Notes under the pieces: generated by a model | Told to the model about the DNA's origin: nothing | Seen by the model: the letters and a program-made list of their open reading frames with translations, nothing else | The model's database searches: none | Made by a program: the position numbers and the translations under genes | Assembly (NCBI GenBank): GCA_032622095.1 | Contig: CP136063.1 | Coordinates: forward strand, 26,476,987-26,540,986 | Reading direction: 5' to 3' | From: Siphonodentalium dalli | Lineage: Eukaryota; Mollusca; Scaphopoda; Gadilida; Siphonodentaliidae | DNA: 64,000 nt | Shown: piece after piece, positions 53,299 through 64,000 of the stretch | Position numbering within the stretch: position 1 is the first letter of the stretch | Layout: every line of letters begins with the position of its first letter

Positions 53299-55019
53299 GG
53301 GGAAGGCATGTTGGTCGTTTCTTCAGAATAGTCGTCGGTTATTTCCATTGATGTATGTGTTGATCCTGATTCCTGGAGGTTGCAATGACAACTTCACCAA
53401 CAGAAGCGACTCCTCGAGAGATAGCGCGACCCATATATGCTTGGATAAAGTCTGGAAATAAAATTATTTTTATTACAACGTTTAAAACTTCAAATAAGAC
53501 CTAATATAGAATGGATAAGTTTTGCCACGTGACCTTATGTGGCTCAGAATTACTCTTACTTTATGTTTCTGTCAATCTATTTCATTCACTAAATTAGAGC
53601 GAGCATGTACTAACTTAGTTTAACCCTTTACCCAACAAAACGGCCAAAAACGTCCAAATAAAGCTTCAACAGCCTTTTTCAGTTTCGCATCCACAGATAC
53701 ATGTTACTGTTGTTAGTTTGTTCATTTTTTGAATTTATTTTGTAGTTCTTGAAGACATGTGCTCATGGTACATGTGAAACCAATTCTCCAAAGTAGGAAC
53801 ACAAATTATTGACTATTTTATAAGATGTCACATCTTATCTATAAGACATGATCAATCGTCGATTCTGATAACACATGACATAATTCATTTGGAGAGTCGG
53901 ACAAATTGATAAAACCAAGCCCAACCCCTCATGAATTACGTATGTCTCATAATTGTTGAAACTGATTGATCTGTCTCTATTTATATAATTTATTATTCAA
54001 TTATTAATAATTATTGTTCAATTTGCAGAACATAGGCCCTCACATTTTGATGTTGATGAATGGAAAGCATGCTTTCAACCCGGCAATTATACATGTACAT
54101 TGCATGCCAACACAAAATTTAGTATAGCTTTCAATTTATAGTCCAAAGTTAAAATTAATGCATTCCCCTTCGGACCACATGCCCCACAGGGAAAATTATT
54201 AAAATACCAGTTGTATAGCGTATATTGGCATTTTGATAATTTTCACCAGGGGCCTGTGCTTCGGACCACGTATTTTTCGAGATCTATACGTCAATATAAT
54301 TTGCTGATCGACGTATCCCCTGAATACAAAACAATTATAGTTCCATGATTTAAATATGGGGTTCCTGTAAATTTGATATCATTTAGTTGAGTCTTGTTAA
54401 AAAAAATTTTAAATCAGGAGTCGCACGAAAATTGTATACCTAAATTGGATGAAAATATGTAGAGTAAACGATTTTGAGTTAAGATAAGGTAAACATGTTT
54501 TTATAGAAAGATGCAGATTAAATTCAGCGACCGAAACTTCAATGAACCGGAATGGGGCACTGAGAAATCTGGCAGATTCCGGTTGACTTTGTCTGAATCT
54601 TGGAGAATATGGTCAGTATACCGGCAAAACATAGCATAATAATCCAAAAGCATGCCCACGTGTTAACAACGGCCATTATTCCAACAAATACAAATATTTG
54701 ATTCTTTATTATACCTTTGTTTTTTTTTTCTGAATTTTTTTTTTGGTGTTTGATCTACACAGATTGTCATGGTTGTCATGTCTGACGTTTTCGCTTTTTG
54801 CTGTAAAAGACCCTTCCGGGATGCCCGTCATTTAGTTGATGAACGCATGGTAGTTGTCGTGAAGTTGATTGATCAGAACTGCTGGTTGAGGTAGAAGCGA
54901 AAGATGTGTCTTTTTGGAGAACATATGCCCTCACATCTTCCTCGCTCCCACAATCTTTATTTCTTCCACATCCTTCACTTTGTCACTTGACCGTGTAAGA
55001 CTGCCCAAACTGCGAAAAG
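53299..55019. other. Mostly non-coding stretch with small relics
   Basis: 53624-53674 is a fragment of TTAA-MITE A (TTAA at 53620, then CCCTTTACCCAACAAAACGG and aagcttcaacagcc). 54183-54285 holds a small inverted repeat (gaaaattattaaaatacca) flanked by two 'cttcggaccac' words. Nothing else recognised. Confidence 0.5.
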
Positions 55020-55021
55020 TA

Positions 55022-55361
55022 CAATAATGCCCTAAGTAATCGACATCTTAACCAAAGCAGAATTATGGGCAACTTTTCAGGATTTAGTCGGAAATATGGC
55101 TTGTTGCCATTCATCGGAAAGCTCTCGGCCTCGGCGAGAGCTTTCCGATGAAGGATAGGATATTTTATTTCAATGTACACATAATAATGCATAATACATT
55201 TGACAAATATTATATTGTATATTCGAGGGGTGGCATAGTCAGGCCAGACTGTCTTACTGCCACCCCCTTGTTGAATGGCAACAAGCCATATTTCCGACTA
55301 AATCCTGAAAAGTTACCCATAATTCTGCTTTGGTTAAGAAGTCGATTACTTGGGGCATCAC
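55022..55361. mobile_element. Palindromic TA-MITE, copy 3, with a 4-bp-TSD insertion
   Basis: Arms match copies at 38922 and 39240 (cggaaatatggcttgttgcc; gagagctttccgatga). The right arm is interrupted by about 120 bp between 'ccgatgaa' and 'ttgaatggcaac', with TGAA on both sides, a possible 4-bp duplication. The insert contains a stem ggggtggca/tgccacccc. Confidence 0.75.
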
Positions 55362-55363
55362 TA

Positions 55364-55699
55364 ATTCACATTTGAGAATTTCCCCTCGAATTTATCCATT
55401 AGTGCAAAGGGTGTATTCACAAGAAGATGAGTTCCAATTGTATTATAAAATTTCAATTCAAAAGCAACAAACCGGCACTCTTTGTAAGTCAGAATATTCT
55501 ATACTTATTAGTAGAGTTTTTTTTCCAAAACTCGACTTATAGTTTGATGAGGGACGGCGGGCGGGCGGGCGAGCGACGTGTTTTGCTTAACTCAACCGTT
55601 TATTGACGGATTAATACAAAAATTGGTGTGTGAGTACATATCCATGCACGTAATCTGCAGACAAAAAATCGGTTTAGTCCGCACATTTATTACAGAGTT
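55364..55699. other. Non-coding stretch
   Basis: Includes a short G/C-rich tract 'ggcgggcgggcgggcgagcg' near 55558. No gene recognised. Confidence 0.3.
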
Positions 55700-56500
55700 A
55701 TGGCCCTTTGCCATTTTTCACTGATTTTAGGCTCGTTAGCGCAACAACTTCAACAAACGTTATCTGATTCGATTGAAATTTGGTATATAGGTGTCTCCCA
55801 AGAATATCTCGGATGAGTTCGAAAACCGGCCTGGTCCGATAAAATTTGATAGAGTTATGGCCCTTAATTAGTCATTTTTCACGAATTTTCAGCTCGTTGG
55901 CGCGATAACTTCAACAAACGTTATCCGATTTGATTGAAATTTGGTATATAGGTGTTTCCCAAGAATATCTCGGTCGAATTCGAAAACCGGCCTGGTCCGA
56001 TAAAATTTGATAGTTATGACCCTTAATTAGTCATTTTTTCACAAATTTTCAGCTCGTTAGCGCGATAATTTAACAAACATCATCCTATTTGATTGAAATT
56101 TTGATACATAGGTGTCTCCCAAGAATACCTCGGACGAGTTAGAAAACCGGCCCGGTCCGATAAAATTTGATAGAGTTATGGTCGTAACTTCAACAAACGT
56201 CATCCGATTCAACTAAAATTTGGTATATAAGTGTCTTCCAATAATATCCTGGACGAGTTCGAAAACCAGCCTGGCCCAATAAAATTTTATAGAGTTATGG
56301 CCCTTAATTAGTCATTTTTCATGAATTTTTAGCTCGTTAGCGCAATAACTTCAACAAACGTCCTCTGATTTGTTTAAAATTTGGAATAGACATACTTGCC
56401 AAGAATATTTCGGAAGAGTTCGAAAACCAGCCTGGCCCGATAAAATTTGATGGAGTTATGGCCCTTAATTAGTCATTTTTCGATTTTACCTATTAATTAG
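55700..56500. repeat. About 160-bp diverged tandem repeat, five copies
   Basis: 'cttcaacaaacg' recurs at about 55748, 55909, 56069, 56188 and 56349; the 119-bp gap marks a unit with an internal deletion. Each unit has 'attgaaatttggtatatagg', 'gaaaaccggcctggtccgat' and 'agttatggcccttaattag'. I recall this motif as common in molluscan non-coding DNA. Confidence 0.9.
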
Positions 56501-57599
56501 TGTACCGATACTGATGCACACCAATTGGCGGTAGCCACTGAAAACGAGACACAGCATCTCTGATGCCACCTCTTGTAATTGAGATGTACTTCTCATTCAT
56601 AAATATTTATTTATGAAGATAATACTAGGACGTTCCTCTTTAAATTATATAGGTGAAAATTACTTCATCAAAAATTAATATCTCAGAACTGTCACTTTAA
56701 ATTAATTGGCAACCTGAATCAATAACTGACAACTGTGTAAATGGAATTGGTAAGGAGTATCTATCGACCCCCAAATTTAATAATTGGCGGGAAATCAAAA
56801 ATATGAAAATAATGCTCCATCATTAATATTGCTCAAGGTGATATCAATACTCATCATTTTACACTCATATGCACTATCAAGAGTTGGAACCAACCAAACT
56901 CCCAAAGTAAGGTTTGAATATTTCTTTTATACTCAAATCATATTACGAAAGCAACTGAGACTGGCTACCGTCCCAAGGCGAGTCCGTTCTGACCAATCTG
57001 ATTGTGTAATTCTGGTTCAAACTGAACTATACCAAGTGTTCCTTTCTTATTTGACTTGGACGAATTTGAAAAATATGTAAAATTTAAATAAATGAATAAA
57101 AAGACATAATTTATGCTAAGCAGAATAATGAGCTGAATGTAATCCCGCCACACATCATTGTAGCATCTTGCCACACCGAAACCCTGTGATCTCTCATAGA
57201 TAACAGTTACCTTTTACTGGGCATGACAATCAGTTCCATGTCAGGCTTCTTTGATCAGCGCTGGCTTCTTCATAGATCTGGGATGTCCAGCAAATAACTA
57301 ATACATGTTACCCATAAGAGATTCAGAATACAAACTGAATGTTACCAGCCAAATCATGTGACCTCACTCAGTAGGTTAGATGCCTGTGCAAGCTTGTGCC
57401 ACACAGTCATACTCTGGAAGATTATAATCCCCACTCTATGCTAAACCAGGTCGGGGCAAGCTGATTGCTAATTGTCCAGATTGCTGGCCCAGATCTGGGC
57501 CAAACCATTAGACATGAAGCTATTTAGCCCCTGTTTGAGGACACACTGACTGGACATTATATTAGAATGTCTCAGAATAACTTATTCTGCTGGGGAGAA
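56501..57599. other. Non-coding stretch
   Basis: No repeat or coding domain recognised. The 98-codon plus frame at 56784-57080 has no known motif. Confidence 0.35.
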
Positions 57600-57603
57600 T
57601 TAA

Positions 57604-57985
57604 CCCTTTACCCAACAAACCGGCCAAATAAAGCTTCAACAGCCTAAAATATCTTCGGTCTGTCTCAATAGAACCATACACATATGGATATCATTGGAAC
57701 CGGCTCATTGACCACATTGTGATGGTTATAGTTATACCCTGTGCCAATGCATTCTCTTATATATGCGAGTCGACCATAGGTCGCCTCGCATATATAAGAG
57801 AATGCATTGGCCTAAAAAAATCTTTTTTTTAACACTTTTTACCATTTTTTCTTACATTCTTTAACAATTTTATAATTTTTAATGTGTTAAGCCAATGCAT
57901 TCTCTTATATATGCGAGGCGACCTATGGTCGACCCGCATATATAAGAGAATGTATTGGCACAGGGCCTTTCTGTTGGGTAAAGGG
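57604..57985 (-). mobile_element. TTAA-MITE copy A4, complete
   Basis: TTAA at 57600-57603 and 57986-57989, same termini and two hairpins as A3 but in inverse orientation (long unique arm on the left). Small frames through the hairpins are by-products. Confidence 0.92.
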
Positions 57986-57989
57986 TTAA

Positions 57990-58571
57990 TCCTAAAGACA
58001 CTACATCATTATAATGTTTGTGGACGGCGAGATTGCGTAATTTGCAGACGAATTGCTGTCTCATTTCTTGATCTTTTTTGATGATTCAGATCTCGGCAAA
58101 ACTAACCACATGGTTAAGCGGCTCATAAGATAATCCACTGACAATCACACAGTCAACTGCCAACATAAATAGTATTGACGTTAAGGACTTTGCCAACCCA
58201 ATTTTCCCCAAATTTAATGGAGTCCAAAATAAAGGTTTATGTTCACTTTTATTAGTAATCACTGTGCCCAAACCCATGGAGTCAATATTTTAAGAGTATA
58301 ATTCATGGTAGATTATGTTAGAAATTCAAAATGTGAAATTTATAGAAGTTTTTAAAATCTATTTTTTTCGAACCCAAATTCAACAAACAAAAAGATCATA
58401 TCTAAGAAATAGATATGGGTATGTGTACTGAACACTGAAGAATGATGAACAATAAAGGTATGCTCACATTTCTTCAGTGTTATTCAGATTTTGGCTTGGA
58501 AGCAGTTGTTTACAAATGGTAGATTTCATTGCTCAGAAAAGCTATTTGAGAACTGAATTTGATGGGTCAAG
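57990..58571. other. Non-coding stretch between two MITEs
   Basis: No recognised feature. Confidence 0.35.
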
Positions 58572-58575
58572 TTAA

Positions 58576-58964
58576 CCCTTTACCTAACAAACCGGCCAAA
58601 ACCGGCCAAATAAAGCTTCAACAGCCTAAAATATCTTCGGTCTGTCTCAATAGAACCATACAAATATGGATATCATTGGAACCGGCTCCTTGACCACATT
58701 GTGATAGTTAGTTATGCCCTGTGCCAATGCATTCTCTTATATATGCGAGTCGACCATAGGTCGCCTCGCATATATAAGAGAATGCATTGGTCTAAAAAAA
58801 ATCTTTTTTTAACACTTTTTACCATTTTTCTTACATTCTTTAACAATTTTATAATTTTTAATGTCTTAAGCCAATTCATTCTCTTATATATGCGAGGCGA
58901 CCTATGGTCGACTCGCATATATAAGAGAATTCATTGGCACAGGGCCGTTCTGTTTGGTAAAGGG
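58576..58964 (-). mobile_element. TTAA-MITE copy A5, complete
   Basis: TTAA at 58572-58575 and 58965-58968. Same orientation as A4, starting 972 bp further on. Carries a small duplication near the left end (ccggccaaaaccggcc). Paired changes in the right hairpin (aattcattctc / gagaattcat) preserve base pairing. Confidence 0.92.
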
Positions 58965-58969
58965 TTAAT

Positions 58970-59165
58970 GTTCACTTGAAGCCAGCTGGGATTATGTTCA
59001 CTCGAAGCCAGCTGGGATTATGTTCACTCGAAGCCAGCTGGGATTATGTTAATGTTCACTCGAAGCCAGCTGGGATTATGTTCACTCGAAGCCAGCTGGG
59101 ATTATGTTAATGTTCACTCGAAGCCAGCTGGGATTATGTTCACTCGAAGCCAGCTGGGATTATGA
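58970..59165. repeat. 26-bp minisatellite with 58-bp higher-order unit
   Basis: 'gttcactcgaagccagctgg' plus 'gattat' is repeated seven times. Every second unit is preceded by an extra 'gttaat', giving a two-unit period. It abuts MITE A5. Confidence 0.95.
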
Positions 59166-59269
59166 CCAGTGCTGAACCACGAGAATATCATATCCTGATT
59201 CAGGCTGATTGGTGACCTAGTTCCTGGGCTATGGGGCAGTGATGAATTGCCAAATAAAGAGGTGGGAGA

Positions 59270-59674
59270 TGGTCCATTCATCGCGAAGCTGAATCAGTCT
59301 TCAATATCAACACGTATATCAGCATTCTCACCATTAAGTCTAGAAATATATATTTTGGAAACCAGAATCAAATTTGGCCTTCAGGTAAACAATCATAGTA
59401 GATTTCTGGCATATAAATTTTAGTTGATTCGTCGATGAGAATTGATAGTTTTCCTATTGTCAATTTCATTGGAGGCACTGAGTTTTGAATTGTACCTATC
59501 GTCGTGATCGGCAAAATTTTCCAGTGGTACCATTATCTCCCCATTCGAACAGCTGTCCACTTCAGTCGATTTATTTGTATTTTGTTTCGTGAAAAACAAT
59601 GAAAAGTTACTCTGACGAGACATTATAATATTATTGTTGTGAATATGCGGGAAACTCCGGTCTACGACGTTCAA
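59270..59674 (-). pseudogene. hAT-type transposase N-terminal relic
   Basis: A minus-strand 84-codon frame contains RQSNFSLFFTKQNTNKS. After a frameshift near 59430 comes KLSILIDESTKIYMPEIYYD. 'LIDEST' is the hallmark of the hAT catalytic core in ZMYM/TTF-type transposases, and QSNFSLFF resembles a PIP box (Q-x-x-h-x-x-F-F). The middle is truncated (the two parts are normally far apart), and the frameshift shows decay. Confidence 0.45.
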
Positions 59675-59930
59675 GCTAAATTAAGGCACACGCGACGAAC
59701 TAAACGTAATGGAATTCCAACGTCATCAGATGTATATTAACCCATTAAGTTGCGGATTACATACATGCAAATACGGCAGTTTACATGTTTTACATTACTC
59801 AACCATAGATAGTCGGTCTCACAACTGGGCTCTTTAGGGAATGTCCAACCACTTTCTGTTTGATACTGATTCCTGAGTACTTTTCGATGAGGAATTCAGT
59901 GGTGCTGACCGATTTTTGATAAAAGGGGCC

Positions 59931-62900
59931 CAAATTCCATTTTTAAGGGCCTGAACCCCAATTTTGGGGTTAAGCCCTTTTTTCTCAAAGTTGAGCCCCC
60001 AATTAGAATTTTAATGACCTATATGCATTAATGCCACATAGAGGTATCATTTCTGAGATTTTCTATAGCATTATAAGACGGGATTGACCTTCAAGGAGCT
60101 CTTGACCCTGAAAATCCAAAATGGCCGACTTCAAAATTAGCCAAAATTTAGCAAAGTCAACAATAATTAAAATAGTGCAACATATAGAATTTTTTTTCAT
60201 CTTTAAAGTATCAGTACATTGTGCTTCCACACATGAGTGCTCAACAAGGTTTTGGATGGAATGTATTAGCCGTAGAATGAAAAACTGGCATTTTCTCAAT
60301 AACCAAGATTTTGACGAAATCATAAATTTTATGGTAATTGATTAGTAGTGCAAACGAGGGTAGCTAATGATATGATATGAATAAATACTTATATTTATGA
60401 GTAGTTCATCCTTTTTATATTGATTTCACTGCCTTTGATATGAGATGGCTGCCAAAATGGCTATAGATGGGATGACATATCACATTTTTATCGTTGTAAA
60501 TGAGTGCAATGTGGCATTTCATTTAAACTATAGCTAAAGGAGAACAGTATGTCTTTTATGGTTCTAATGTTGAATTGCATTTTAGTTTGAAATTTATTTT
60601 AATAAGTGAGGGTTATAGAACATAGTTCTTTACCAGAATCAATTGAGTCGAGGACGAGATCTATTCTAGAAAAGAACTATCCGCATGCTCTGACCAACTT
60701 TGGGCACAATTGACCACACATAATGGGATTAGCTGGAAATCGGTGCTGAGCATATGTTGACCTCAACACACAACAAATGCCCTTCCAGACTTTGGACATG
60801 CCTTGGAAATTGGTGTGCTTTATCAAAAATCAGGTAATGATTGTGCTCTAATCAACTGAAATGTACAGATTGAACATGGTTTTCAAAATTTGTTAACAAC
60901 ATTTAGCCGCTGATTTAAGTGACCAAGCTATGGAACATGCTAAACACTTTTGCTAAATGGAATGACCAGCTGTTTGCTTCATGCAGCAACCACAAGTTGC
61001 GATATTAAAATGGGTATTTTATCTGTACATAGTAAAAACATGTTGTAATTAGACGAGAGATGGCCATATATCCCAGTATAAATTTCAGAAGTAATCAATT
61101 CTTCCAAAATGACTATGACAACTCATCTCCCAAAAAGATTTAGGAAATGATGGAATCATCACTATTCAATCAATAGTAGAATGAGCCTTTGTCAGTCCCA
61201 GATTAATTTTGGTACGCCATGATACTTGCAGCACTTGCAGGTTGAAGAAGATGAGGGTCTATAATTTCACTAACATAATTCTTCATAATAGCTAAGAGCC
61301 CTCATAACTTACCATTTTTAAGATATTTTCATCTTTAATACCACCCCAGGTTAAGTGCTCCTGCTAATTTAATATCATGCTGATGTGTACTGCTGGATTG
61401 CTATGATGTGTGTAGGTCAAAGTGATTGTGTCAAGAAAGAGTACCATTATTTTACCTAAAGTTGGTAATTTTTTCATTGTTTGGCTAATCCGAGCGTTTT
61501 GTGCATTTCGCGAAAGCCAGAGTCTGTTTGAAACATTCAAGAACATATATATTTCAAAATATTTAGTAATGTGTACGTTGATGTTTGGTAAACAACATGA
61601 ATAGTCAGCTCAATTATGGCCTGTTTGTAACAACCAGCGGCCATTATTAAAATATTTCACAATATACATGTTTTTTAATGTTTTCTACATGTAGTGGCTT
61701 ATCCTTGATTTGTTCAGATCACTTTGCTCTACCGCAGTATCATAGCAAATTTATTAGCTTCATCACTCAACTTCGGATGAATACTGCCATATGAATATAT
61801 TGTGAATATATTGTGACATATAGGGCAGTGGAAAATAATGGTTGAGTCTTTTTTAACTATAATTCTAGCACGGTTGTTGAAAACCTACACTATACCATCT
61901 CGGTCTGATAAGTCATGTTTATTTAGGATTATGGACATGCAGTCCACCATCTCATGAAAATTAAATGGGCTCCGCACTAGTACCATCTGGGCTCCTGGGA
62001 CCCATTAATATTGACAAATGCAACACAAATGAAAAATACATAGTAACTATCCTCAAACATTGATTATAACCTGACAATGATAGTGTTAGAATCAGTCTAC
62101 ATGTATATATAGGCATGGCCATAGCATGTTTTTTGAAAAACTACAGAGTGCAGACCATAAATTTCACTAGAATATAGTTACTGCATGTACATCACACAAC
62201 TAAAGCAACTGACACATGTACTCGCATGGTACACAATATTTGATATGTAAAGTATATATATATATCCTGTGCCTGTAACATCAAACCAAACCATTTACAG
62301 TACTTCAAAAAATAAAAGTAAATTTAAAGGGACGATATGAAAAATAAAATGGTGCAAATATAATGGAGATCTATATTTCTTTACAACATCCACAGATCTA
62401 CAAAAACATCTGACAAGATATGGTGTATGACTATTTGTGATTATTCACTGACTTCCATGTCTTGTATGTGTTTTTCTCATGGACAGTCTGGTATCATAAA
62501 ATGAAGTTTTTCTGGGTCAGCAAACCAGTTTCAAATGGGCTCTACTTTATAAAATTTAACAACATTAAATAGTTAATGGTAATGTGATCATTTTCACTTG
62601 ATAAGTTAAAATATGAGACAGTATTGCATAGCATGGCTACCTGCAGAATGTAGATTTGTCTGATATGTATTAATATCAACTGATGCTTGTATTTTTCTTC
62701 TAACTCACTTTGAACTCACAATACAACAGGATTGAGTTCTGAATTTCAAGCCCATAAAACTGACACTTTAGAATCAAGCTTGCCAAATAACCTCACATGA
62801 ACTCACTCAGTTGAACACAAGGAACGATTGTCAAGTTGGAATATATTCTGTATGTATGGAAGCCCTATATTTTTAATGTGTAGATTTGACTGGACTAAAT

Positions 62901-64000
62901 GTGAAGGATTATTTTTAATCTTTATTACTGGAAATCACACCAATAACCAATAGACATACATTTATTAGTTTTGAACAGGACAATATCTTTTAATATTACT
63001 GCAACTGCATTCTTTCTTATGACTTGTTTTCTTACAAACTCTCAAAACTGAACCAGAAACAATTTTGGGCAAATATACATCTACGTGTACATATACAATG
63101 TACATACATGTTCAGATTCATAAAAAAACACTCAATCAGAATATAAGTATAAGCGATCATGCCGGGCTAGCCATTATATTTGTCCTAAAATAATGTACAT
63201 GTTAAGGAAATAGTAGAACCTTTATTCAAATTGGCGGTGATGTTATGTGGCCAATCAAAATTGATGTGGGACTGTTCAATACACAATCTGCTCGACTACC
63301 AAATCACACCGATTTATTGAATTGTAGTAACTCAACATTTACTAAACCTACTTGTGGGCTGAGTATAATTCAATTCAACATTAGAATACCATAAATACAT
63401 TCTATTCTCCCTTAAATTTAAAGAAAAAAACATATTGAACTCATTTATAATGATAATGTGATTATGTCATCCCATTTATAACCATTTTGGCAGCCATCTC
63501 ACATCAAAGGCCATGAAGTCTAGATAGCAAAGGATGAACTACTCACAACTACATGTATTCATTCAAACTATATCACTAGGTAACCTTATTGCAGGAGTTT
63601 TAGGTTACTGATCAAATGCCCTATAATTGATGATTTACCTCAACATCTTTGTTATTCGGAAAATGTCTATTTTTCATTCTATGACCAATATATTACATCC
63701 AAAAAACCTTGCTAAGCACTCATGAGAGGAAGCACAAAGGTGTTAATCCTTTAAAGATGAAAATAATTCTATAGGTAGCACAATTTTTAATTATTGTTGA
63801 CTTTGCTAAATTTTTGCAAATTTGAAGTCGGCGATTTTGGATTTTCAGGGTCAAGAGCTCCTTGAAGATCAATCCCGTCTGATAATGGTACAGAAAATAT
63901 CAGAAATGATACCTGTATGTGTCACTGATCCATATAGGTCAATAAAATTCTAATTGGGGGCTCAACTTTGAGATAAAAGTGCTGAACCCCAAAATTGGGG
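59931..64000. mobile_element. Second large foldback element, truncated by the window
   Basis: 59931-60590 and 63360-64000 are inverse complements: 'ggggttaagcccttttttct' with 'gataaaagtgctgaacccc'; 'gaccttcaaggagctcttga' with 'tcaagagctccttgaagatc'; 'gagatggctgccaaaatggc' with 'ccattttggcagccatctca'. The outer right tip lies beyond 64000. Same architecture as the element at 2195-7290, but a different sequence. No transposase. Confidence 0.8.
60600..63355. other. Interior of the second foldback element
   Basis: About 2.8 kb of AT-rich DNA with no ORF over 60 codons, no tandem array like that in the first foldback element, and no domain recognised. Confidence 0.4.

Noticed and set aside
57879..58979. 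ORFs with CILLYMRGDLWSTRIYKRM
   Set aside because: They are translations of MITE hairpin stems, seen in every copy and on both strands.

Overview
This is a nuclear scaffold from an animal, most probably a mollusc. It is AT-rich and holds no bacterial-style gene packing. Single exons have splice sites, there are two 100-N scaffold gaps, and almost everything else is transposons and tandem repeats. The molluscan guess rests on recalled repeat styles: a LINE ending in (CAAT)n after CGACGTTAAACCCC, frequent ACATGTA words, the GGGAGGTAAC dispersed repeat and the 'agttatggcccttaattag' repeat. It is inference; no species marker gene was seen.

Layout. 0-1 kb: three diverged ~357-bp tandem copies. 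2.2-7.3 kb: a ~5 kb foldback element with ~1.4 kb inverted arms around inverted minisatellites. 8.6-13 kb: a YqaJ-nuclease fragment, two exons encoding a SWIM-like zinc motif, a hAT-related fragment and five minisatellites. 13.2-15.2 kb: a retrotransposon gag ORF with an upstream ORF. 15.2-26.5 kb: a deeply nested transposon cluster; most boundaries are fixed by target-site duplications (TSDs). 27.2-30.1 kb: satellite arrays that contain copies of a coding exon. 30.5-33.7 kb: a tandem array of ~299-bp units carrying the end of a C-type-lectin-like domain, split by a hAT element. 34-49 kb: MITEs of several superfamilies, one plausible first exon with promoter (36.3-37.0 kb), a decayed LINE ORF1 joined to a RecQ-type zinc exon (40.0-40.9 kb), a Harbinger-like element with a BESS motif (43 kb) and a BEN-like coding fragment broken by an insertion (44.3-45.0 kb). 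50.1-52.3 kb: a LINE-like element with ORF1 only, complete with 14-bp TSD, sitting inside a hAT element that itself split a C2H2 zinc-finger sequence. 55-59 kb: MITEs and tandem repeats. 59.9 kb to the end: a second large foldback element, truncated by the window.

No operon or pathway is visible. The coherent story is genome dynamics: hAT-like (8-bp TSD), Harbinger-like (TTA/TAA), piggyBac-like (TTAA), Tc1-like (TA) and LINE insertions landing in one another and in gene fragments. Most coding signal is decayed. The best candidates for intact coding exons are 36504-37022, 30522-30687, 33563-33730, 11462-11695 and the gag ORF 13787-14701. No tRNA, rRNA or CRISPR array was recognised.
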